In this document: positions 48,080 to 56,164 of the stretch, one piece after another
How positions within the stretch are numbered: position 1 is the stretch's first letter
Layout of the letters: each line of letters starts with the position of its first letter
DNA from: Leyella stercorea
Lineage (GTDB): Bacteria; Bacteroidota; Bacteroidia; Bacteroidales; Bacteroidaceae
DNA: 64,000 nt
Reading direction: 5' to 3'
Assembly: GCF_021531655.1 (NCBI RefSeq)
Contig: NZ_JADYUF010000005.1
Span: 41,048-105,047 of the forward strand
Translations under genes and position numbers: made by a program
The notes under the pieces: model-generated
Seen by the model: the letters and a program-made list of their open reading frames with translations, nothing else
Database searches by the model: none
Told to the model about the DNA's origin: nothing

Positions 48080-48673
48080 TCATCGTTCAGTTACAATAAC
48101 CTTGAATGTTTGGAAGATAAGCTTCACGTCATACCAGAACGAGCTGTTCTTCACATACTCCAAGTACAGCTTTATCTTCTCCTGCATAATCACATGGATA
48201 TAGTAATCCTCAGGATCCTCAGCCTTCTCCATCAGTTCGTTCTCATTACGAAACTTGATACTTGCAGGATCTGTGATACCAGGACGAACATCCAATACGT
48301 GCATCTGTTCGGGTGTCCAGTAATTCACATAATGGCGCACCTCAGGACGAGGACCAACCAAACTCATATCACCGATAAACACGTTTATAAGTTGGGGGAG
48401 TTCATCAAATTTATACTTACGGATATAATAACCCGAACGGGTCACACGAGGGTCTCTTCCGCCAATAGTCACTAATGAACCCTTATCTGCTCCTACACGC
48501 ATTGAGCGGAACTTAAAAATTCGGAAGTCCTTATTTCCACGTCCCACACGCACTTGTCTATAAAACACCGGACCTTTAGAATCCAATTTAATCCAAACAG
48601 CCAATATCAGAAATAATGGACTTAAAACAATTAATCCACAACCAGAGGCAACTATGTCAAATAATCTTTTCAT
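48080..48673 (-). CDS. Initiating sugar transferase (monotopic phosphoglycosyltransferase)
   Basis: A 197-residue bacterial sugar transferase that moves a sugar phosphate from a UDP-sugar to undecaprenyl phosphate, starting polysaccharide repeat assembly at the inner membrane. It is the short PglC/WcfS-like type without extra membrane helices: one re-entrant hydrophobic segment (3-27, LFDIVASGCGLIVLSPLFLI), GPVFYRQVRVGRGNKDFRIF, KFRSMRVGADKG, KYKFDELPQLINVFIGDMSL and VGPRPEVRHYV. The Asp-Glu pair of the catalytic site lies in KFDELPQL. It is the last gene of the leftward polysaccharide locus, after the DegT aminotransferase; a comparable pairing (WcfR/WcfS) occurs in B. fragilis polysaccharide A. 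Confidence 0.93.
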   Translation of the reverse strand: MKRLFDIVASGCGLIVLSPLFLILAVWIKLDSKGPVFYRQVRVGRGNKDFRIFKFRSMRVGADKGSLVTIGGRDPRVTRSGYYIRKYKFDELPQLINVFIGDMSLVGPRPEVRHYVNYWTPEQMHVLDVRPGITDPASIKFRNENELMEKAEDPEDYYIHVIMQEKIKLYLEYVKNSSFWYDVKLIFQTFKVIVTER

Positions 48674-48762
48674 ACATTTTTAATATAAGTATGTATTCAT
48701 TTTTATCTTTATATATGAGCGGCAATCTGTAGGAGGAGGGCGTGTCAAGATTGTACAAAACC

Positions 48763-48803
48763 TATTTAGTGGGTATGGCAGGGATGCCATACCCTCCTAA
48801 ATA
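48763..48803. repeat. Strong hairpin between the DegT and sugar transferase genes
   Basis: TATTTAG-t-GGGTATGGCA pairs with TGCCATACCC-tc-CTAAATA around a four-base loop (GGGA). The GGGTATGG core equals that of the hairpin after the TonB receptor (4389-4416). There is no T-run, so an mRNA-processing or repeat element is possible. Confidence 0.6.
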
Positions 48804-48833
48804 TATCCTTTGACATTCTTTTATAATCGAATT

Positions 48834-50123
48834 TTACAAATTATTTACAATCTCTACAAAATTCTCTATTACATATTCCAAGTCCTCGTCCGTCATTTTC
48901 GTGTTCAACGGCAGAGTTATCTCATTCTCAAACATATGATATGCATTAGGGAAATCCTTGATGTCGAAGCCCAACTTCTTATAGGCTGTCATCATAGGCA
49001 GCGGCTTATAGTGAACATTAGTGGCAACACCACGCTCAGCCATCTTTTCAATCACCTTGTTTGTCTCCTCACGTGTTCTGCCCAACAGACGCACCAGGTA
49101 AAGATGTCCCGATGAAGTATGCTCCTCGTCATAATGATTCAGCACAGCCACGTTCAGAGGTCTCAATGCCTCATCATAACGCTCTATCATCTTGCGTCTG
49201 CGCTCCAACATTCCCTTATAGCGCTGCATCTGTACCAGTCCGATAGCAGCCACAACATCCGTCATGTTACACTTATACCAAGTGCCAATGATGTCATACT
49301 CCCAAGCACCGAGTTTAGTCTTAGCCAGAGCATCCTTGTTCTGACCATGCAGACTCAACAGCTGCGCCTTACGATAAAGATTCTCATTCCAAGTCTCTCC
49401 CTCTATCTCAGGCACACCACTAAATGTATTATCCACATTCTTGTCCAAGTCCTTCACCACCTTCTCATTACCAAAAGGCAGATTCCACGACAAGGCACCA
49501 CCCTCAGCAGTAGTGAAGTTCTTCACAGCATGGAAAGAGAAAGACGAGAAGTCGGCAATAGCTCCCACCATCTTTCCCTTACGTGATGCACCGAAAGCAT
49601 GGGCAGCATCGCAGCAGATGGCAATACGACCAAGCATCTTCTGCAAGTCGGTCTTAGGAGTAAACATCTCCTTCTTGCCTTCCACGATACTATACAGTCT
49701 GTCGTAGTCGCAAGGAATACCAGCCAAGTCAACTGGAATGATAGCCTTAGTATTAGGAGTGATGGCCTTCTCCACTGCCTCATAGTCCATCTCAAGACAA
49801 TCCTTCTGCACATCCACAAACACCAACTTGGCACCCACATGTTCCACAATAGAAGCACTTGCTGTATAGGTATAAGCAGGCACAATCACCTCGTCGCCCT
49901 CACCAATGCCAAGCAATCTAAGAGCCATCTCACCACAAGCAGTTTGCGAGTTAAGGCATACAGCCTTCTGCACACCAATAAACTCGGCTACTTCTTTCTC
50001 TAACTTCTTGGTGCGCGGTCCGGTTGTAATCCAACCAGACAAAATAGCATCACGCACTTCTGCAGCCTCAGCCTCCGTCATATCAGGCGGAGAGAAAGGC
50101 ACATTACGCAATTTCATTGTCAT
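48834..50123 (-). CDS. DegT/DnrJ/EryC1/StrS-family sugar aminotransferase
   Basis: A 429-residue PLP-dependent aminotransferase acting on nucleotide-linked keto-sugars, giving an amino-deoxy sugar (for example UDP-AATGal or a bacillosamine precursor) for the polysaccharide. Motifs: VPFSPPDMTEAEAAEVRDAI, SGWITTGPRTKKLEKEVAEF, GDEVIVPAYTYTASASIVEH, AIIPVDLAGIPCDYDRL, ICCDAAHAFGASRKGK, the PLP lysine in FSFHAVKNFTTAEGGAL and GTWYKCNMTDVVAAIGLVQM. The product sugar cannot be fixed, because the upstream dehydratase is not in this window. Immediately upstream gene of the initiating sugar transferase, which would use its product. Confidence 0.92.
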   Translation of the reverse strand: MTMKLRNVPFSPPDMTEAEAAEVRDAILSGWITTGPRTKKLEKEVAEFIGVQKAVCLNSQTACGEMALRLLGIGEGDEVIVPAYTYTASASIVEHVGAKLVFVDVQKDCLEMDYEAVEKAITPNTKAIIPVDLAGIPCDYDRLYSIVEGKKEMFTPKTDLQKMLGRIAICCDAAHAFGASRKGKMVGAIADFSSFSFHAVKNFTTAEGGALSWNLPFGNEKVVKDLDKNVDNTFSGVPEIEGETWNENLYRKAQLLSLHGQNKDALAKTKLGAWEYDIIGTWYKCNMTDVVAAIGLVQMQRYKGMLERRRKMIERYDEALRPLNVAVLNHYDEEHTSSGHLYLVRLLGRTREETNKVIEKMAERGVATNVHYKPLPMMTAYKKLGFDIKDFPNAYHMFENEITLPLNTKMTDEDLEYVIENFVEIVNNL

Positions 50124-50160
50124 AATATGATTATAAAATATTTAATTGATTAAATTATTT

Positions 50161-50259
50161 GTTTGGAAAATTTCGTTTTTCAACGATTTATTAGTTTGGA
50201 TAATTTCGTTTTTCGTCAATTTATTTGTTTGGAAAATGTCATTTTTCGGCAATTTATTT
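50161..50259. repeat. 33-bp tandem repeat (three units) merging into a promoter
   Basis: Units start at 50161, 50194 and 50227, each beginning GTTTGG(A/T)(A/T)AAT and containing TTTTTC and AATTTAT. A fourth, partial unit at 50260 supplies the -33 region of the ATPase promoter. Because 33 is a multiple of three, the array stays open in frame with the downstream gene, which creates a false N-terminal extension. Confidence 0.85.
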
Positions 50260-50288
50260 GTTTGGATAATTTTATTTCGTTATCTTTG
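50260..50288 (+). promoter_or_regulatory. Promoter of the AAA+ ATPase gene
   Basis: TATCTTTG at 50281-50288 is a consensus -7 element, and TTTG at 50257-50260 or 50261-50264 is the -33 element, 16-20 bases upstream. It forces the start of the ATPase to the ATG at 50319. Confidence 0.7.
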
Positions 50289-50318
50289 TCACTGAAATAC
50301 AACAATTTACAAATCACT

Positions 50319-51704
50319 ATGTACTACAAGAGAATTATAGATAAATATCTATCAGAATGGGCTTCACGCGATACACGTAAACCTATTCTACTTCGAGGAG
50401 CACGCCAGGTAGGCAAGTCTTCTGCTGTGCGTCATTTAGGCAAGCAATTCAAAAACTTTTTGGAAATAAATTTTGAGATGGAGCCTCAATACAAAGCTAT
50501 CTTCCAGCCCGACCTAAATGTCAATCGTATCGTTATGCAGATTTCTGCAATATCAGGCTCAAGGATAGAAGAAGGCGAGACACTTCTTTTTATGGACGAG
50601 ATACAGGAGTGTCCAGAGGCTATCATGTCATTACGTTTCTTCAAGGAGAACATGCCACGACTTCATGTCATTGCTGCAGGTTCCCTATTAGAGTTCGCCC
50701 TTGCAGAATTACCAACATTTGGCGTAGGTCGAATCCATTCTATGTTTATGTATCCAATGACCTTCGATGAATTTCTTCTTGCCAACAACGAAGATCTATT
50801 ACTCGAAGCTCGCAACGCATCATCTTCACAATCACCTCTTCCTGAGCCATTGCACGAAAAGTTAGTCAGTCTTCTTCGCACATACATGCTTGTAGGAGGA
50901 ATGCCCGAATGTGTTGGCAAATGGGTTGAGACTCACGATTACTTGCTTTGTCAGGAAGTTCAAAATGATATACTTGTAAGCTATGAGGACGACTTTCCTA
51001 AATACAAGAAAAAGGCTGATGTCAATTTACTTCGCAACATATTGCGTAGTGCTGCCGTACAAGCCACGAAGAAGTTTGTCTATACCAAAGTAGGCGACTA
51101 TAAGACAGCAGAAGTAAAGAGTGCGCTCAACCTGCTCATTCTTGCAGGATTACTAATCCCCGTAACTCATACCAGTGCCAATGGACTTCCTTTAGGTAGC
51201 GAAGCAGACAATTCCTATCGTAAGATTCTATTCTTTGATTGTGGACTTATGCTGCGACTTTTGGGCATCACTATAGGAGATACAACCATGCTTACCACCC
51301 AAATACTTACAGCCACAGCAGCCGACCTTGTCAACAAGGGTACCATGGCAGAGCTTGTTGCCGGTTTGGAGATGCTTCACTATATGACACCCAACTTACG
51401 GCATGAGTTATATTATTGGGTACGCTTGTCAAAGAATTCATTAGCAGAAATCGACTATCTCCTGCCATCACATCTTAATATTCTCCCCATTGAAGTCAAA
51501 GCAGGCAGTCAAGGTGGAATGAAAAGTTTGTGGGCTTTTATGCGTGAAAAGCATATCACCGAAGCCGTTCGTTGCTCATTAGAGAATTTCGGAGAATTTA
51601 GTTACACCGGCAAGGAAAATGCCGATACCGTTCGTCACGTCAACGTTTTCCCTCTCTATGCCGTTTCACAGATAATAAGATCCACAACATCCAATCCTCA
51701 GTAA
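50319..51704 (+). CDS. AAA+ ATPase with C-terminal DUF4143 domain
   Basis: A 461-residue ATP-binding protein of a family very common in Bacteroidota and of unknown function. The N-terminal AAA+ domain has Walker A LLRGARQVGKSSAVRHLGKQ (about 25-44), Walker B LLFMDEIQECPEAIMSLRFF and the sensor-like VIAAGSLLEFALAE. GRIHSMFMYPMTFDEFL is typical of the family. The DUF4143 C-terminal domain (about 210-400) includes SYEDDFPKYKKKADVNLLRN and the nuclease-like EIDYLLPSHLNILPIEVKAG, which resembles a PD-(D/E)XK fold. Start MYYKRIIDKYL at 50319 follows from the promoter; upstream in-frame codons are the 33-bp repeats. It is the only plus-strand gene in the polysaccharide locus and looks like an insertion. 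Confidence 0.9.
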   Translation: MYYKRIIDKYLSEWASRDTRKPILLRGARQVGKSSAVRHLGKQFKNFLEINFEMEPQYKAIFQPDLNVNRIVMQISAISGSRIEEGETLLFMDEIQECPEAIMSLRFFKENMPRLHVIAAGSLLEFALAELPTFGVGRIHSMFMYPMTFDEFLLANNEDLLLEARNASSSQSPLPEPLHEKLVSLLRTYMLVGGMPECVGKWVETHDYLLCQEVQNDILVSYEDDFPKYKKKADVNLLRNILRSAAVQATKKFVYTKVGDYKTAEVKSALNLLILAGLLIPVTHTSANGLPLGSEADNSYRKILFFDCGLMLRLLGITIGDTTMLTTQILTATAADLVNKGTMAELVAGLEMLHYMTPNLRHELYYWVRLSKNSLAEIDYLLPSHLNILPIEVKAGSQGGMKSLWAFMREKHITEAVRCSLENFGEFSYTGKENADTVRHVNVFPLYAVSQIIRSTTSNPQ

Positions 51705-51711
51705 ACTATCC

Positions 51712-51760
51712 CACATGGATTTTGTGCTGCTTTATTTACATTCAGCACAAAATCCATGTG
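51712..51760. terminator. Long hairpin after the AAA+ ATPase gene
   Basis: An 18-bp perfect stem, CACATGGAT-TTTGTGCTG (51712-51729) with CAGCACAAA-ATCCATGTG (51743-51760), starts eight bases after the ATPase stop. The T-run is poor on both strands. The rest of the gap up to 51892 shows nothing else. Confidence 0.65.
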
Positions 51761-51892
51761 ATTCAACTTTATCACTCTTTTCATCTTAAGAATCCATACA
51801 CAAACTGCCACACATAGCCAATCGTGCTATAGTGTGCCACGTCCCTGTATTTCCATGAATATCTGAATTTAATTTTTCTTCAAAATCTAAAT

Positions 51893-52954
51893 TCAAAAAC
51901 TTTGCTTGATCGTATTTTTCAATCCAAAAATCAAACGTTCGAAGAACGATTCTGGCAATACTTTATATTTCCATCGAATATCAAATAACTCCTTCCATTT
52001 TGCCAACATTCCATCCTTATCTCGATGTTTTACATCTTTAGTCTCAATCAAATCAAGCAAAGCCAACTGCTGATACCTTTCATCCACACCATTGAAAACA
52101 AATTCAGACAAATCAATACCAAACAACTGGAAACCCAAAGTTAGGAAAAGGTCATTCGTTTTCACCATTCGTGACTCCTTTAGACATTGCAGCAAATCAT
52201 GTTTATCAATATTATTCTTGTTCTTTGAAAGAAATAACATTATATCAAGCAACTGACGTGAATTATATCCTTCTTCACTTCCAAAATGTCTTGCAAGATG
52301 CCTAAGTAGGAAAATATAATTATTCAAAGGTTTTAAAGTGTAATAACCCTCGGGTTGGAAATCCAGATATTCTATGTTCTTCATTATCTGCTCCTCTGAA
52401 ATTTTATCGGCAGAATACTGGTTTATTGCCAAAAGAGTCTTATGGTTTTCTACAACAACACCATAAAACACAAAAGAACAATGCTTATCATCTTCATGTT
52501 CAATATTTATACCTAACTGCCTAACAATATCAATTCCTTTTTCATAACTCCCCATTAAATACACATCAATATCACCACTTGGGCGATGAGACGGTACTGG
52601 ATAATATTTACTTAGCTCATAACCTTTCAGCAAAAGAACTTTGACCCCATTATCCCGCATGAGGTTTACAAAGCGTTTTAAAACCTTCAATTGATAATAA
52701 TAGCTACGCTCAATAGCTAAAGCACTTCCAATCCAAGGCAATAAAACCGCTGAATTCGGACGGTTATAAGTTGGCAATCTCTCAAATGAATCCAAGCACA
52801 CGCCTGACAATCCTTGAGTAATTGCCATTTCTCTTATTTTAGTCCACTCATTTCTGGTAATGTTTTGGAAAGAAACCTCATCCAAAAAGCCAGGCATGAA
52901 CAGATTCCGAATAAGAGCAAATAAAATATGATGAGACGATTCAAGTCTTAGCAT
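51893..52954 (-). CDS. NTP_transf_5-type nucleotidyltransferase family protein
   Basis: A 353-residue protein of the 'uncharacterised nucleotidyltransferase' family (NTP_transf_5 type). The pol-beta-like nucleotidyltransferase motif is VKVLLLKGYELSKYYPVPSH followed by RPSGDIDVYLM (about 125-137), where the DxD aspartates would hold magnesium. The helical N-terminus and C-terminus are typical. Family members occur in polysaccharide and RiPP loci; the substrate is unknown. It is the last gene of the AT-rich block, two bases from the next glycosyltransferase, so it belongs to that operon. Confidence 0.8.
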   Translation of the reverse strand: MLRLESSHHILFALIRNLFMPGFLDEVSFQNITRNEWTKIREMAITQGLSGVCLDSFERLPTYNRPNSAVLLPWIGSALAIERSYYYQLKVLKRFVNLMRDNGVKVLLLKGYELSKYYPVPSHRPSGDIDVYLMGSYEKGIDIVRQLGINIEHEDDKHCSFVFYGVVVENHKTLLAINQYSADKISEEQIMKNIEYLDFQPEGYYTLKPLNNYIFLLRHLARHFGSEEGYNSRQLLDIMLFLSKNKNNIDKHDLLQCLKESRMVKTNDLFLTLGFQLFGIDLSEFVFNGVDERYQQLALLDLIETKDVKHRDKDGMLAKWKELFDIRWKYKVLPESFFERLIFGLKNTIKQSF

Positions 52955-52955
52955 T

Positions 52956-53771
52956 TTATTTTCTCACTGTTTTGTACAAAATATTCAAAATGCAAGTTGG
53001 CATCATCTTAGCACCAGCATAAGCCAACGCCCATAAATCTGCAACCATGCCATAATGCAGCATTTTATTTACTCTATGACGAAGCAAAAATATATTCATT
53101 GCATGTTTCCAACCTCTTCTACGCGTAAAGAACTTATCATCCAATCTGAATCTAAACAAATATTCAGGCACATTGGCAAACGTACACCCAGCAGCAAAGC
53201 CCTGTGCCCACATCATAGTGTCTTCACCAAAATAGGTATCAAGAGAATACAAACCTGCTTTTTCTATGTAAGAACGACGAAACATAACCGTAGGATGAAT
53301 CATGCAATCGCGCTTACGAAACAATTTTCTACATTCTTCATGAGTTACAGGCATTTGTTTGCGGTAATATTCACTACCATCACTCATAATCTCTACAGCC
53401 CAAGTTCCCAAGCATTCCACTTCAGGATGACTTTCGAAATAGTACAATTGACGTTCAAAACGATTCGGCTCACTGATATCGTCCGCATCCATACGAGCTA
53501 TAAACTCATATCCCTTAGGCATTACAATTTGGAGCAAATCATTAAGAGAATGCGCCAATCCTTTATTTTCCGACCGTCGATAAATCTTGACACGTTCATC
53601 AGATATGTTGGATAAGAAAGCATCTACCTCCTCACATATCACCCCATCGTACTGAATATAAAAATCAAAATTACTATAAGTCTGATGAAGAATACTTTCA
53701 ACCGCCAACTTTACAAAATCCAACCTATCATTTTTGTAAAGCGACATAATGACTGCAATAGAGTTGTTCAT
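52956..53771 (-). CDS. Glycosyltransferase family 2
   Basis: A 271-residue inverting glycosyltransferase with GT-A fold that adds a sugar to the lipid-linked repeat. N-terminus SIAVIMSLYKNDRLDFVKLA, then ESILHQTYSNFDFYIQYDG, the metal-binding DxD in FIARMDADDISEPNRFERQL, and the acceptor-side FRKRDCMIHPTVMFRRSYIE and YFGEDTMMWAQGFAAGCTFA with the likely catalytic ED. No membrane helix, except for a weak C-terminal hydrophobic part. Donor and acceptor sugars are unknown. It sits two to three bases from its neighbours on both sides. Confidence 0.92.
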   Translation of the reverse strand: MNNSIAVIMSLYKNDRLDFVKLAVESILHQTYSNFDFYIQYDGVICEEVDAFLSNISDERVKIYRRSENKGLAHSLNDLLQIVMPKGYEFIARMDADDISEPNRFERQLYYFESHPEVECLGTWAVEIMSDGSEYYRKQMPVTHEECRKLFRKRDCMIHPTVMFRRSYIEKAGLYSLDTYFGEDTMMWAQGFAAGCTFANVPEYLFRFRLDDKFFTRRRGWKHAMNIFLLRHRVNKMLHYGMVADLWALAYAGAKMMPTCILNILYKTVRK

Positions 53772-53774
53772 ATC

Positions 53775-54974
53775 CTATTCTCCTTTCTGAAATTTAAACT
53801 GTATGTAAGCATCTTTCAAAGGTCGCAACTTGCTCTTCACAAATTCTTGGAGCACATACTTCAAATCACCGTTCTGCCAGATACGTTCCTTCTCATCATG
53901 AAGCACTTTATAAGCCTCATGCGCCTCTTTCCATTTCGGGTAATAATACTGATCCCTAATATATACGTTGATTTTTCTATCTGGATCATATATTTTCTCA
54001 GACACAAGCGAAAGACTCTCCTCCGGATTCAATTCCATATCATACAATTCTTCGGTATTATCTGCCTTATTATAGATATACTTATAACCCTTATACAATA
54101 TAGCAAGCTTTCTGTGCTTTTGTGCCTTATAAGCAGTTTCGGAGTAAATAAAATCCTCCTTTGGAACCAAATCCTCGAATATAAGATTATAGAATTGAGT
54201 TGAAGAAACATAATCCTTGCACACGTGCATTCCCCCTACTCGTGGGCGTATAAAAGGAATTCTCACTACAGGATCATAAACATCATAAGCATACGCCAAT
54301 TTACCTCTATGTCCGTTCATATTACCATGATCTGCCGTAATTGTAATTTCATCATCCTGGAAATACTTTCTTACCATTCCAACATATCTGTCAAAAAGAT
54401 CCATATCAGAACCATATCCCGCACGACCTGCTATAACGTGAGGCAAATGCAACCAAATAAAGGTTCTTTCTCCCTTAGCCAAGATATCAACAATTATCTT
54501 TTCTATTTTGTGTAAGAATTGTTCTGCCAACTGCTCGTCTACATTAGAATCCTCACTTACATTCTTACCAACAACTAATGAACGTAAATGATTTATAGTA
54601 TGCAATTCCACATCATTATGAAAGTAGTCCTCAAATTTTGGAAGAGTTTCCCACCCATCACTCCAAATAATATGACGCTGAGTATATCCTATCTCTTTCA
54701 ATTTAGTAAAGAGAGTATCTCCATCATATGGTTTACTTTTTCTTTCATAGACCTGTGTATTACTCTGAAAACTATATTGCCCAGTACACATGCTATAAAA
54801 CGCCATTACAGTTGAGGCTCCAGCGGCATAATAATTTGTAAAAACAGTACCGTTTTCTGCTAATTCATCAATATTGGGAGTAGGCGTACACTCTTTCCCA
54901 AAAGAATAGCACTTCAGATAATCCGTACACATTGCATCCTTTGACAGGATAATATATTTTTTTTGTTTATTCAT
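53775..54974 (-). CDS. Alkaline-phosphatase-superfamily (sulfatase-like) enzyme, possible phospho-group transferase
   Basis: A protein of about 399 residues with the sulfatase/phosphoglycerol-transferase fold. Metal-site pieces: YIILSKDAMCTDYLKCYSFG (first Asp), CTPTPNIDELAENGTVFTNY and ITITADHGNMNGHRGKLAYA (the DHG motif). The nucleophile position reads AAGASTVMAFYSMCTGQYSF: Ser/Thr in place of the CxPSR formylglycine motif. A true sulfatase is therefore unlikely; transfer or hydrolysis of a phospho-group is more likely. There is no membrane anchor or signal peptide, which is unusual for LTA-synthase-like transferases. The ATG at 54974 is chosen; a TTG at 54989 is less likely. Next to the cytidylyltransferase fusion, so it may transfer the CDP-activated group. 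Confidence 0.75.
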   Translation of the reverse strand: MNKQKKYIILSKDAMCTDYLKCYSFGKECTPTPNIDELAENGTVFTNYYAAGASTVMAFYSMCTGQYSFQSNTQVYERKSKPYDGDTLFTKLKEIGYTQRHIIWSDGWETLPKFEDYFHNDVELHTINHLRSLVVGKNVSEDSNVDEQLAEQFLHKIEKIIVDILAKGERTFIWLHLPHVIAGRAGYGSDMDLFDRYVGMVRKYFQDDEITITADHGNMNGHRGKLAYAYDVYDPVVRIPFIRPRVGGMHVCKDYVSSTQFYNLIFEDLVPKEDFIYSETAYKAQKHRKLAILYKGYKYIYNKADNTEELYDMELNPEESLSLVSEKIYDPDRKINVYIRDQYYYPKWKEAHEAYKVLHDEKERIWQNGDLKYVLQEFVKSKLRPLKDAYIQFKFQKGE

Positions 54975-55007
54975 ATTTATTCCATACAAGATTTAAACAT
55001 TGATTCA

Positions 55008-56153
55008 TTAGCCTTTCTTTGCTGCAATCTTTGCTTTCAATTCACTTGAACTAACGCCATCAGTACGACCAAGAACAATGTGTTCCTTGCCATGTTCTTC
55101 ACACCACTGAATAGCACGTTGAAAACCTTCATGACATTGATCTGGACCTGTAACAAAAACATCAAAGTCAACTTCTTGCACAATTTTGTCTACATCTGTA
55201 TAAGTTATCACCTCATCCACATAACGAATGGCTTTAATCATATACTTGCGATCTTCTGTAGAATTGAGCACTTTTGCTGTAGGTTTATACTTTAAAATAA
55301 AATCGCTATCTTGCGCTGCCACAATTAGATAATCTCCCAAACCTTTTGCACGACGATAAAGTTCAACATGTCCCTTATGAAGGAGATCATATACTCCTAC
55401 AGTAAGCACCTTCTTGTACTTACGGGGCTTCATATTAGCTAACTGCACATTCTCGGGAAGAGGAATTCCTGCCTTATCACAACGAGTTTTAAACCTACTA
55501 AAGTCCTTTTGTCGATGATGAAGCAACCAAGAATAATACATGCAATCAGGCATTATATCTTGAAGTTTCGTCTGCATCCAATGAATCCATTGAGGAATCA
55601 ATCCTTTTGAGTAGGTAATAGTTTGCTTGGGAGTAATCCAATCCTCCCCATATTGGAATGTTAGATATTCGTCAACGTCTACAGGTACATTCAATAATAT
55701 ACCCTTGAAATCCCACTTTACAGTATTTTGCAAATACTTTTCGTGAATAAAATCTGAGCCCCCCGTATGGCGAACATCACTACTGATTTTATGAAGCACG
55801 AAGACTTTGATATACTCCTCATTTCGTTCCAAAATATAGAGTCCCCGACGCTCATAACGAACAAGATTAAAACCAACTTCCATCATCAGCCAGAGAATAT
55901 CCTTAAAGCGTTCTTCATCCTCCTTAAGGATATAAATATCAAACAATGGCTTCCAAGGCTGAAAATCATCATTTCTCACAATACCAATTAGTGTTCCAAA
56001 TGCAGGTCCCCAATTGATATCTATCTTGTCCATATAGAGTGCAAGCACCCGCAAATTATCAAGCATCACCTCCTTATTCATAACCTTGTCGCCAAAGTAA
56101 AGAAGATGGCTTTTGTATTCAAGAAATCCTTTTGAAGTTTTTATATGTGACAT
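55008..56153 (-). CDS. LicD-like domain fused to a CTP-dependent cytidylyltransferase
   Basis: A two-domain protein of about 381 residues. The N-terminal part (to about 215) resembles LicD/fukutin-type phosphotransferases (INWGPAFGTLIGIVRNDDFQ, then PWKPLFDIYILKEDEERFK, and YGEDWITPKQ). The usual DDDID metal motif after the tryptophan is replaced by KPLFDIYI, so catalysis there is doubtful. The C-terminal part (about 247-381) is a cytidylyltransferase: VLTVGVYDLLHKGHVELYRR (HxGH), LGDYLIVAAQDSDFILKYKP and GRTDGVSSSELKAKI (the RTxGxSSS-type motif), like ethanolamine/glycerol-phosphate cytidylyltransferases. It should make a CDP-activated small molecule. Flanked by the opine-type dehydrogenase and the phosphatase-fold enzyme. 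ATG at 56153. Confidence 0.82.
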   Translation of the reverse strand: MSHIKTSKGFLEYKSHLLYFGDKVMNKEVMLDNLRVLALYMDKIDINWGPAFGTLIGIVRNDDFQPWKPLFDIYILKEDEERFKDILWLMMEVGFNLVRYERRGLYILERNEEYIKVFVLHKISSDVRHTGGSDFIHEKYLQNTVKWDFKGILLNVPVDVDEYLTFQYGEDWITPKQTITYSKGLIPQWIHWMQTKLQDIMPDCMYYSWLLHHRQKDFSRFKTRCDKAGIPLPENVQLANMKPRKYKKVLTVGVYDLLHKGHVELYRRAKGLGDYLIVAAQDSDFILKYKPTAKVLNSTEDRKYMIKAIRYVDEVITYTDVDKIVQEVDFDVFVTGPDQCHEGFQRAIQWCEEHGKEHIVLGRTDGVSSSELKAKIAAKKG

Positions 56154-56164
56154 AAACAAATAAT

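Noticed and set aside
47686..48203. Two frames on the plus strand with identical N-terminal halves.
   Set aside because: They are just the satellite units read in frame; no promoter, codon signal or family match.
50163..50318. A 52-codon N-terminal extension of the AAA+ ATPase.
   Set aside because: It is encoded by the 33-bp repeats and lies upstream of or across the promoter, so it is unlikely to be translated.
53775..54974. A true sulfatase.
   Set aside because: The CxPSR/SxPSR formylglycine motif is absent, and the nucleophile region has plain Ser/Thr.
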